In this document: positions 12,826 to 23,351 of the stretch, piece by piece
Layout: each line of letters starts with the position of its first letter
Numbering within the stretch: position 1 is the stretch's first letter
Source of the DNA: Reclinomonas americana ATCC 50394
Taxonomy: Eukaryota; Jakobida; Jakobea; Jakobida
Assembly (NCBI GenBank): GCA_048213135.1
Contig: PS015054.1
Span: 381,812-445,811, forward strand
Direction of reading: 5' to 3'
Length of the DNA: 64,000 nt
Position numbers and translations under genes: made by a program
Notes under the pieces: generated by a model
The model's database searches: none
Told to the model about the DNA's origin: nothing
The model's input: the letters and a program-made list of their open reading frames with translations, nothing else

Positions 12826-12885
12826 TCCTTGTTCAATCACATGAAATTTCCTCTCTCATCTTAACGTTGCGCTCAATCAAAGCAA

Positions 12886-15800
12886 ATGGGCGCAGGCAGG
12901 TCGTCGCCGACCTCTCTCGTGCCTTCTCCTCCTCCTCCGTCGTCGCCACCACCACCACCGCCACTATTAGCACAGCGGCAGTCACTGGACTCGTCCTCCT
13001 CCGCCACTGCATCATCGTCGCCGCCGCTCGGTCGCAGCTCTTCGTTTCGTCGGCGACGGCGACGACAGCGGCCGCCTCCACTGGTGACAAGCACTGCTGG
13101 AGCAGTGGTGGGAGGAGGAGGAGGTGGGGGAGCAGCAGCAGTTGAGCAGTCAAGTGGGCGATCACCAAGCGCGTCGCGTTGGTCTGTGTCTCGCTCGCCG
13201 ATTGTGCCGCCGCCACCACCACCGCCTCCGTTGTTCGCCACTGCCGCGGCACCACCACCGCCACCACCAGTGGTGACGATGCGCGTGGAAGTGATTGATA
13301 GTGACTGCGATGATGTCGACGATGATGGTGATGAGGATTGCGGCGGATTTCAGGAGGTGAATGGTGTGCGATGCGCTGGTCGGCGATTGGCGATGTGGGC
13401 GGTGCGAGCGATGCAGACGATGCGGCAGCGGCCGGTGTCGAGGCGGCGGAGGTCGTCGTTGCGGCGGGAGGAGACGCCGACACGGGCGGTGGCGCGGTCG
13501 CCGGCCACGTTGGCAACGCCGGCGGTGGTTTCGACGACTACGACGACCACGACGACAACCACGACTACGGCTGCAGGGCCGCGCTTGGCGACGTTGTTGG
13601 CGACATCGCCGGCTGCTCGATCGCGGAACGTGCGGCAGCCGAGTGTGCGAGCGGCGACGCTGGCGCGGCGGCGGTTTGACATGCAACTGCGCACGCAGCA
13701 GCACGATGCTGAGCCGCCGGGTGTGTCGCACACGGCCAGTGGTGATCTGTTGGATGACGAAGATGTGCGGGGGTTGGACGACACTGGCGACATGGATGCA
13801 GAGCAGGATCAGGGCGGAGCGGCCATGATGGTGGCGGTGTTTCCGCACTTTCATCCACATCGGCATGTGCCGGTTCGTGCCTTCCCCACGCCACCCGTCT
13901 CGCCGAGCTCGTCGCCCGTCCACGCGACTCCGCCACAACTCCAGCAGCAGCAACCGGACCAGCAGCAATCGCCATCGCCCCAGCATCCACCACGACCACC
14001 GTCACCAACAACACTCGGCTCACCGGTTCGTGGATTCTATCTCTCGCTCTCTCCGCCATCACCTTCTATCCACTCTCTCATGTTTCGTGTTATTTTTTGT
14101 GTGGCGTAGGATGCACGACCGACGTGGCGCCGTCGCGTGTCGGTGCCATCGACTCCAGGAATGGTGCACGGCGGTGGCGGGGCGGGTAATGGTGGTGCTG
14201 GTGGTGGTGGCAGTGGTGGCGTCGGTGATGCGCTGCACCGAAGCGCGCTGTCAGAGAGCACGCCACGCTCCTCCGATGGCGGCATCGGTGTCGGCAGTGT
14301 GTTGCGCAGTCCCGACGAGGACAGCGTGCTACAGCCGCACCGGCAGGTTGGACACGACGGAATCCACTTGGATCTGAGCGAGACCACTGGCTCGGTGAAT
14401 TGTGTGTCGCAGCCGGCGTCGCCGCGTGTCGCCGCAGCCGCCCCGATGGTGGTCGTCGGCAATGTGGTGCTGCCGCCTCTGCCTCTCGGACCCATCCCCA
14501 CCACGTCGTCGACGGCCATGGCTACCCTTCACAGTGCCCGTCGGCAGATGCTGGCCAGCGGTGCTCCACCTCCACCACCTCCACCGATGGAGCAGTCGAG
14601 GTATGGTGGCGTCATCCGTTTTTTCTCTGTCGCATCAACTCCACATGGCTCACTTGTTTTCCACAGTGGCTACACACCCAACCAGCGACCACCACCACTT
14701 CCACCGCTGCCAGCCGCAGATTCAGTGGCTCCGATGCTGCGTCCGTTTGCCGGCCGCCGTCCGTCGCTGCCCACCCTCCAGAACAGTTTCATGGACGTGG
14801 GACCGGCCGACGAGTCGCTTCCGCTTGCATTCGACCAGGATAGTGACGTGCCGTATACACCTCACGGCGCCACCATGTCACCGCCGGCCACGCTGGCCGT
14901 TGCCGGCGGCACCACCATTTCACCGCCGTCGACTCCAGTGACGCCGCGCGCGGCCGCCATGATCATGCCAGACTCGTTCCACACTCCCAACATCGGTACC
15001 ATGCCGCCTCCGTTGCCTCCACTTCCGCTGGCGCTACTGCGCACTGCCGAGGACAGCTTGAAGTCGTTGCAGTCGGCGAAGAAGCCTCCCGGCTTGCATA
15101 TCCAGGACCTGGAGGGCGATCATCGCGGTGGTGTGCCACCGCCGTTGCCACCACCGCCCTCCAGCGCTGCACTGGAGATGGTCGCCGGTATCGACATGGC
15201 AGTGGCCGGTACACCAATCACGGTGCGCTCGGCGCGATCGGCACACGCGCTGCTGCCAACCACACCCGGAGGCGAACCGAGTTATTTGGCCGCCAGCACC
15301 GAACTGGACACGGCTCAGTTCTTCAATGCCAGCGCCACGATGAGCAGTTTTGCCGCATCGCAGCAGACATCGGCGCGCTCTCCCGGTCACACCACCACCA
15401 CCACCACCGCCATGTCACTGTCGTCGCCGATGCCACCGCAGTTGCCTCTGTCCATGTCGACGGACACACTGCAGCAGCAACAGCAGTATGCGTCGCCCGC
15501 ACCCGCTCGCGTTCGGCAGGTGCGACTGCAGCCAGTGGCTCCGTCACCCACCGAATCACCACCTGTGGCGCGCTATTCTCGCCAACGTCGTGTGCCGTCG
15601 ACCACGCAACCACAGTACCGACCATCTCCGACTCGGCGGGCGCACTCGTCCGCTTCGTCCACACGTCGCTCGCGCCCGAGCAGCGCAGCTTCCAACTCGC
15701 GCGACTCCACACCTCGCAGTGGCTCTCGCCACCGCCGTGACTCATCTACCGGCTCGCAGTCACACGCATCTCCCAAGCGCACCGACAGTGCCGCCGCGGC

Positions 15801-16725
15801 CACGGAGAACGCCGTCCCCAGCCCTGCAATCACCGGTGTGTTGCGTCGCACCGCCTCGTCCTCTTCGTCGCCGATGCAACGGCGTCCCGGTGCCGTCGTT
15901 GCCGGTGCCAGCAAGGTGGACTCGCCACAGCGCGTATCGCGCAGGTCACCGGTGGCTGCGGCGGGAAGTTCTCCCGACCGAGGAAGCCCTGCGCGGCCGC
16001 CCTCTCGTAGCAAGCGCGGTACAAGTGGCAGTCCGCCTGGTCGGACGGGGTCGCCGTCGGTGTCACAAGTGGAGGCTCCACGCAAGCCGGACCCGGCGCT
16101 CTCGGTGTCGACCAGTTGAGTGCGCTTTCCTCCTTACTTACGCACTTTTGAAGCACGTACTCATTCCCCTGTGAATCGTACAGAGGACGGACAGCGCTTC
16201 ATCCGGGGTCTGCTGGTCACCGACAGCCTACTGCAATCGCTGCGCAACATTCGCCACCTGCCCAACCGGCAGTTGGTATTCGAGTGGGTGCGCCTCGGCG
16301 GCGACATGTACAATTCCGAGTATCTCGATTTTGGGGCTGGTGTGTATGTGTACATATGTGTGTGTGCGTACGAGGCATGCGCTCACACACATGACGAATG
16401 CAGGTCCTGGAGGGAGCGCTCGAAAGGCAGGGATGGACACCGACGAGTTTTATGATCAAGATCAAGACATGGATGAGTGTGCACGTTGAGTCGTCGTCGC
16501 GTGGCAGACTATGTGTGTATGTGTGTGCGTGTGACCTCGCGCGATGCTGACCCTCGGCATGCAGGGCCGCTCACGGAAGAGGAGGCCATTGAGTGGACGA
16601 GTGCGTGGGACTCGGTGTCGGTCCGCATTCGTGAAGCAATTCGGCGGCAGCGTGCAGAGGCCGCTGCCGCCGCAACCGCTGCTCAGCAACAAGCTGTTGC
16701 TGTTGGAGCAGGAGTGGTAGTCTAG
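12886..16725 (+). CDS. Large proline- and serine-rich disordered protein with conserved-looking C-terminal module
   Basis: Not recognised. A protein of more than 1,000 residues in few exons: about 12886-14025, 14110-16100, then short exons to 16725. The first two thirds are low complexity: polyproline runs, Thr and Gly runs, Gln tracts, an RRRRRRQR basic patch and an acidic DCDDVDDDGDED stretch. Repeated SP/TP sites (about 15540-16080) are potential kinase targets. Folded sequence appears only at the C-terminus, after the intron ending near 16183: GQRFIRGLLVTDSLLQSL, LPNRQLVFEWVRLGGDM, LEGALERQGWTPTSFMIK and LTEEEAIEWTSAWDSV. The polyproline blocks could bind profilin, SH3 or WW domains, but that is inference. 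Its TAG (16723-16725) overlaps the stop of the convergent glycosyltransferase gene. Confidence 0.65.
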
Positions 16726-18333
16726 TCGACTACCGCACCGGCTTCGTAGTCAGCGTGTCGCTGCTGTTTGCTCAGCGTCAATTCGTGGCGCACCACGAGG
16801 TGCGTCACAATGTATTGCAGGTGAAGGAACACTGTGCCGGGGGATGGTCGCCACGGCGTCGTCGACTTGTCGATCTGCAGCTCTTGCCACCACTGCTGCA
16901 TTTTCTGTGTGTGCATGCGCTGGCGGGTGTCAGCTGCTGCCTCTTCTCCACGCATGATACGTCTCCCAGCGCACACACCTTTTCGCGCTCGACTTGCGTG
17001 GCACTGCGCGTGGACCACAGTGCTTCGTGCACAAGACGAACCATTGACTCCCACGGCTGCCAGTCCTTGTTGATGTGCCACGACACAATCGGACTGGGGC
17101 GCGTAGGGAAGCTTATTCTGTCGTCGTTAGCAACTGCGCACCCACCTCAACCTTGGTGCACTCGCTCACCTCCGTGGATTCGGCACAAACACGGGGCCGC
17201 ACAAGCGCAGCGCTTCGTCGTTGGTGAGGAGTGCGCTCCACGCATCCTTGTAGGCGCCCTTGACTAGCGTGAACCGTGTATCGTCACGATCGAGAGCGAC
17301 GCACGGGTTGTGTGGCTCGATGCCTGCAGCACGCCCAGCAGTGTCAGCAGACGTCCAAGCACATATAGTGGAGGAACGATGACGCAGACCAAGAACAGCC
17401 GTCATGCAGTGAGCCAGTGTAGTGTCGGTTCCCTGCACGTATAATAGCACTGCGTCAGCAAGGGCCAGGTAAGGCAACGCGAATTCGCCCACTCACCTCG
17501 CCGTAGCCTGCACAAACGCCCGAGGTAAAGGCCTCGCCCGCGCGCAACAGCTGCACGGACGCGACAATGAGCAAAGCAAAGACCACTGAAAGAGGAAGAC
17601 AGGCGTCTGCATAACTGCTGGTCGACTGAGGAGGGCGCCGGCGCCACCATTGACGTACGTCACGTGCCCATTGTTGGAGGTGGCTCCCACATACCACGCC
17701 TGCGTGCTGTCCAGCTGCTCCGTCAATGCCAACAAGTTCGGCAGCACCACATACGCATCGTCGTCGACGATGAAGAACCACTGGCGCGCGAGAGAGGCAG
17801 CACCGTCGTCGACAGCGTGGCGTGCAAACAGCGCACGAATCAATGCCACCATGCGACGACAGTGGCCCGAGCCGGGTCGCGTGCAATCACCGGCTTGAGC
17901 GTCCTCCGCAGCCGGTGCGGGAACGATGGTCATGTTCGCCGTGGCGACGGTGGTGGAGGCAGCCGGTATCCACACTTCATCGGCGTAGAACTCCAGCTGT
18001 GCGCCAAACAGGCGCTGGCCCCACGTGGAGAACATGACCTCCGAGCTGAATGCGCATGGTGATGATCGGAACATCATCCTCGTCGGCAGGTGTGATCGCC
18101 ACTCACCGACGACGCAGACGCGCGGTGGCGTGCACTGCAATCACCAGCTGCGAACCCAGTGCATGCAGAACTCGGCGCTCGTTGTCGCCACCGACGGCGG
18201 TGCCTTGCGCATCATCGCTCGATATCGACGTCGCAGTCGACCACCACCACACGGCACAAGCAGCCACTGCCACCACTGCCACTGTCACCACGCACAGTCG
18301 CCACAGAATCCGTTGCCTGTGCGTTGTGCTCAT
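16722..18333 (-). CDS. Fringe/GT31-type beta-1,3-glycosyltransferase, type II Golgi membrane protein
   Basis: Predicted to add a sugar in beta-1,3 linkage in the Golgi lumen. The start at ATG 18333 (MSTTHRQRILWRL) is followed by one hydrophobic anchor (LCVVTVAVVAVAACAVWWW), giving a type II topology. Exon 2 (from about 18045) has STWGQRLFGAQLEFYADE. The nucleotide-sugar/Mn site is FFIVDDDAYVVLPNL, with the DDD of the family DxD motif. It is followed by WYVGATSNNGHVTYVNGG and AGALLSRPAV, as in fringe-type enzymes. Downstream exons give AGEAFTSGVCAGYGE, GTDTTLAHCM, SPIVSWHINKDWQPWE and an extra C-terminal part ending at 16722. The acceptor sugar cannot be told. An alternative label is C1GALT1-like. 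Confidence 0.75.
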
Positions 18334-18466
18334 GCATTCCACTCACGGTGTGGTAGGACAACTCACTACCCTTCGTTTCCTTCTTCACAAGACCACTCTC
18401 CTTTATTAGCCATGGACCCGCAGCGGTTTAAATAATCAACTCCTCTTGAATATCGCACTGTGGTTG

Positions 18467-19892
18467 TCACAAAACGATGAAGCGATCAGGGGCCGGTTGG
18501 CAGGGAGAGAGAAAAGAGAGCACAGAATTCGGAAACGAAACTGTCGGTGCCAGGAGGCGCATGGTGCCCTCGTAGCCGAGGAAGCAAAACGCAGCATACG
18601 GACCGATGACCAACACGCGAGGCCACAGACCGCGCCATAATGACCAGGCACCTTCTTCGCGCACGATCGACCGCAGCATGCCGATGACGGTGACGCCGGC
18701 ACGCTCGTCGGCAGGCAGTCCGGTGATGCGAGTTTTCAGCACATCGAATGGTGTGGTCAGTGCCGCCGCAATGACGCCAGCCACAAGACCTGCACGCATC
18801 ATAAGACACAGTGAGATGGGTGCGACACAGCAACAGAGTCCGTACCGCAAGTAAAGTCCCATACGGGAGTTCGCCACGGCGCAATCAGTCGGATCTCCTC
18901 GTAGACTAAACACGCAAAGGCGGCTGGGTCAGGGCGCCCTTTTTGCACGACGAAGCGCGAAGGGGATGAGGACATTGACGCAACTGACAAACTTCACACA
19001 CGAAAACGGCACATCGCGCGCCAGCGTGACGCCGAGGCCGGCGTACAAGCCACGAATTCCCTGTGTTCTCCATCGTTCAGTACGCACATGCACGCACGGC
19101 CAACAGCAACAAGGGCACGTGCCTCATATCTCCAGATGTGCTGCAGCGCTCGCAACACGTTTCTGCAGCCCTACGGTCAGCGACGGCGATTGGGGAGAAT
19201 CTCAGACGAAAAAAACGCAACACTTTTTGTGGCCTGACCACAGCCACGCCGGCGCCGTTAATCACACTCAGTGCGCCTCCGCCACCACCAATGAACCCAC
19301 TGCCCGAAAGCTGCACTCGGCGCACGTCAGTGGCGCGATCCGCATCGGCGACGACGGAAAAGAACAAACCTGCAGCTGCATGCGGATCTTCACAGACTCA
19401 GCCGGCAGCGACACCATCGTGTACGCCAGTTGCCCAGCAGCTGCGATTGCATTCGGTCCATGTGAGAGACACGTATACACAGGCACGGCGACACACCGTT
19501 GCAGTACAAACCACCTGCAAAAACGATCAAAGGATGAGTTGATAGGCGAGAAAACTGTGAGAAAATGCTGCAGCTCACCAGAAGCCAAGTGCACCAGCGG
19601 CATCATCGAGTACTTGGGTGCGAACGTACGCTGCAGTGTCTCCTTGCAGTTGGTGTACGTCAGAAAGTAGCCCGCGGTCGCCGGCACTGCCAACACATGC
19701 ACACACAGCTGGTCAACATGCATGCACCGTTCAGCGATAGAGTGCATGCTGCTGCTCACCGTAACCCGCCAGCGCTGGCGTGAAGCCCTTGTACAGTCCA
19801 TGTGCCACCCCGTGTTTCCGAAAGATCTCGCCAGCCATTTGCGTCAGACTCGCAGTGGATCGCGACTGGCACAAGAATGAGAGTGTGCGTGC

Positions 19893-19947
<55 letters not shown>

Positions 19948-20128
19948 GACGTACGTACGTCGTTCGTCGTACGTAGTAGTCGTACGTTACGGTTACGGTA
20001 CGGTACGGTACGGTACGGGTACGGACGACCGACCGGACCGGCCGTACCGCGNNNNNNNNNNNNNNNNNNNNNNNNNNNNNNNNNNNNNNNNNNNNNNNNN
20101 NNNNNNNNNNNNNNNNNNNNNNNNNNNN

Positions 20129-20176
<48 letters not shown>

Positions 20177-20429
20177 GAGACTGACCATGTTCTGCATGTG
20201 CACTTTGAGGGTCTCGACAGGGTGCACCACGGCCTCGGCCAGTGCACCGCCAACTGCGCCGGCGAGCAAGTGACCTGAAAAACGATCGAGTGCAGCAGTC
20301 GGTGAGTGAGTGATCGCTTGTGGTGAAGGCTCTCTCGTGTCATTTCGTGCACTGGAGAGAGATGCCATGTGCGTATGCGTGTAGAGAACTCGTACCTCCC
20401 ACACCACAACACTCAGGATGATCGCTCAT
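18467..20429 (-). CDS. SLC25 mitochondrial carrier, resembling the S-adenosylmethionine carrier
   Basis: Mitochondrial inner-membrane carrier with three repeats. The start ATG 20429 (MSDHPECCGVG) splices to GHLLAGAVGGALAEAVV. The three signature motifs are HPVETLKVHMQ (exon near 20190-20277), PAESVKIRMQL (near 19400) and TPFDVLKTRITGLP (near 18740). The C-terminal repeat (GLVAGVIAAALTTPFDVL, WSLWRGLWPRVLVIGPYA, CFLGYEGTMRLL) resembles SLC25A26/Pet8-type carriers, so SAM import is the best guess. An intron between about 19870 and 20187 contains long GA repeats and a 77-base assembly gap, so an exon hidden in the gap cannot be excluded. The protein reads continuously across it without one. Confidence 0.75.
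19895..20172. repeat. GA microsatellite, CGTACG-type low-complexity ladder and assembly gap inside an SLC25 intron
   Basis: A GA tract (19895-19946) is followed by about 100 bases built from CGTACG, GTACG and CGGTACGGTA units (19947-20051). Then come 77 Ns (20052-20128) and a second GA tract (20129-20172). The ladder looks more like a sequencing or assembly artefact at a difficult repeat than ordinary intron sequence. Confidence 0.8.
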
Positions 20430-20577
20430 CGCAGCGCGCACAAGAAAAGCAATTTTCAATCAAAAAACGCTGATCGCAAGATCAAATATTGGGGATCTCT
20501 TGCCTGCCCGCGATAGAGCATGCCTGATTGAAGGAGCCACATCTGTGCAAGCGAGGGTCGGTAAGCAAAGAGGACGA

Positions 20578-23218
20578 CTAAAGAAGAGCTTGAGAGGCTC
20601 GACGCAACGGCCATACACCGCCGACAGGTTTGACCTTGAGACACCTGAAACAATACTCAGTCTGACACTGCAGGAGGCGATGGTTGGTTAGTAGCATGCG
20701 CAGCGACGATGCTTTGTCTCTCGAGACGCAACATTGATGCATTTGACATGTTTACAGGCCTCGGCATGTTCTACGAGGTGAGCAGTAGTGAGCACGTCGA
20801 TGGACAACAACGAGACATGGCGGAGTGCAGGCACCCACCCAGAATGGTGAAGCAGCGTGGACAAGCGCGCACACATGGTACGTTGCCGGAGAGGCCACCG
20901 ATTTGCTTGGTGCTGCACGTCTTCAGCAGGTGGTTGATGTGCGAATTGCCCGACATGCAGTCCTTGTTGCCGCACGCCATTGCATTCGCCTTTCCACGCC
21001 ACGGCCGACCGCACTGGGCGCAGAAACTGTGCGACCGCAAGTGAGGAAGGAGCACATATTGTGGCGGCTCAGCAGGAGGAGCAGTACGCAACTGGGTGTT
21101 GCAGAGGGCGCATGTGACGCGTCGCATGTTGGGATCCTCTGGCAAAATGTGAGCTTGGCACTGTGAATGTGACGTGCGAGATGAGTGCGGTGAGCATCGA
21201 CGACGTGGACTGTGGCATGGATGCAACGCACTCTTGAGTTGGGGCACACCAGTGCGCGCAGCTCCGACGCCACGTAGCTGGAGAAAGAGAGAGAATTGTG
21301 AATCAAACTGCTGCGCCGCCGATGTTGTTTGATGACACGTACCCTCGGCTGAGCAGCTCAAAGTACTGCGACGCCACCTGTTGCGCTGCCGCACCGCGCT
21401 CCCGAGCCGACGCCTCGACGACTTCTTGTGGAATGGCTGCAGCGAGACGCGTAAGGCAGTGAAGGGCCAGCAGCACGTGACAGGCATTCATACCAGTGCG
21501 ACAGCCGGTGTGGAAGCACGCAATTGGCGTCGTGGACGCTTGTTGCACCTATGCAGTTGGCGCCGTGAGTGGGGCGCGAGAGGCAACAAGGGAAGAAGGA
21601 GGAGCAACGCACATGCGAGCCGAGCGAGTCGACCAGACACTCGGCGTGGACACCGTGCGAGCACGGCAACACATACACCGTGTCCTCGCTGCTCATGCAC
21701 AAGCTGCAGAGGCAGGTGCGGTTGTTGACGGTGCGCACTTCGTAGCGCGGCGCTGGCGGGGCCACTGTCCGCGCCACCGGAGCGACGGGTGGAGGTGGTG
21801 GAGTAGGGCCAGAGAACAATGACGGCACGGCGGTTGTGTTGACAGCGCCGTAGTGTGCCACCGGAGTGTTCACCACGGGCAAGAATCCGTCGTAATCGTA
21901 GCGAATCGGTCGCCAACAGCCACGCGGGATGACCATCCAGAGGAGCACCACAATGGCCGTCAGCGGGCCGAGACCGAATATCTATGTCGCGATGAACGTA
22001 AGCGGCGCTGCGATGGACATGTCGACAGACGTGGCACTCACCATCGTGTATTTGACGTAGAGGTTCCACGTGATGCCGTTGGTCACCAAAAAGTAGTTGG
22101 AATAACAGTTGGCCAGGGCTAACGCCACAAAGGCGAGTGCTGTGCATAAGCGGTGAGCCACACACGCACACTCAACAAGTGAATCGAGTGTGCATTTTTC
22201 TCACCAAAGAGGCGCACCAAGGCTGGCGTCTCGTCAAAGTCAGCACGCCGACCGCGGTGTGAGTGCCTTCCGTACAGCAAGAAACTCCTGGAACGGATGC
22301 ATGAGCTTGCAAGACCACTTTCCGACTGAAGGAGGAGGATCGCGACGCAACATCGCCACCATGCCAATGACCCAGCCACCGGCAAACACCGAGAACGCCA
22401 TCCTGCACGCACAGAATGCAGTGAGGCTACACGTGCACGGACGTGTGGACGCAGTGAGGCTGGACTCACCACGACACCCAGTCGCACGCGACTGCAGAAA
22501 GGCACATGCATTAAAGTATGAGCGACATGTGTTGTGCGCGAGACTGACAATGACGATGCAAACCAGCAGTCTTCTTGTACGTGTAAATGTTGACGTCGAT
22601 TCCGTAGCAGTAGTTGAAGGAGTACCAGTAACAATTGTCGGCAGCGGTACACTATACGTAGACGAGGGGCAGGGGGTCAGCTTGCAATACAAAGACCCGG
22701 CACTACAAGACACGCAGCGCAACAGTGGTCGTGTTGTACATGTTGGTGTAGTACTGATTCGTGGTCAACAGGTAGCACCTGCTAGACGACAGATCGCAGT
22801 CCGCATAACACGTTGTGTTGGTGGCCACCTGCACCCACGTGCACGACGATTGATTAATGAACACACAACGAGAAATGCGAACACACACGACAAAACCCAC
22901 CATTGACCCGCACAGAGGATACGCCGGTGGTGCACCGCTATAGTCTGCACAGGAGTATGTGAGAGGCAAGATGCACGAGAAGTGTCTCTCTCTTCTTCAC
23001 CACTCACTCACCTGTGCACGATGTGCACATGTACGTTCCCGGCAACGCGGTGATGAACACCAGCACTGCACACATTGCCGCAATGGCACACCACAACAGG
23101 AACGTGGCTGCGCGAGTGCGAGAAGATCATTGAGTCGAAGAGAGACATGCGTGTGTTCGGAGTGACACAGACACAGACACAGACCAACAAGCGGATAGCA
23201 TCGGAACATGTGCGCCAT
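20578..23218 (-). CDS. Membrane-anchored RBR (RING-IBR-RING) E3 ubiquitin ligase
   Basis: Predicted RBR E3 ligase, which passes ubiquitin through a thioester on a RING2 cysteine (family mechanism). ATG 23218 (MAHMFRCYPLV) leads into a hydrophobic helix, LLWCAIAAMCAVLVFITAL. A Cys-rich loop (YMCTSCT, NTTCYADCDLSSSRCYLL, NCYWYSFNYCYGIDV) follows, then three more hydrophobic segments: FSVFAGGWVIGMVAML, ALAFVALALANCYSN and LGPLTAIVVLLWMVIP. After a proline linker comes RING1 (CLCSLCMSSEDTVYVLPC, HGVHAECL, PIACFHTGC). The IBR is CALCNTQL...SFCAQCGRPWRGKAN. RING2 is CPRCFTILEHAEACKHVKC then CQTEYCFRCLK, whose HAEACKHVKC holds the expected catalytic Cys. An intron of unusual type (GTTGCG donor at 22718-22723) is assumed near 22720. 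The start codon lies 133 bp from that of the divergent SLC19 gene. Confidence 0.75.
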
Positions 23219-23351
23219 GGTTTGTGCTTGTCTTTCTATACGCACACACACACTGCCTGCTCTTCTCAAGGCCTTAAAACACGCGGGACGACAGTGCGAC
23301 ACCGACAAATAAAAGTACGACAATCAAAATTTCACTCTGACTGCTGCATGC

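Noticed and set aside
13162-13986. Long Arg/His-rich minus-strand frame
   Set aside because: It is the antisense shadow of the proline-rich gene's GC-rich repeats and has no folded sequence.
18333-18466. Search for a tRNA or other small RNA between the glycosyltransferase and carrier genes, and in the other intergenic gaps
   Set aside because: No cloverleaf or B-box-like GGTTCGANNCC was recognised in any gap. The 5S gene is the only RNA gene I can support.
22240-22722. Ser/Thr-rich minus-strand frame inside the RBR gene
   Set aside because: Another frame (DNCYWYSFNYCYGIDV) carries the Cys pattern continuous with the neighbouring exons. The Ser/Thr frame is a shadow.
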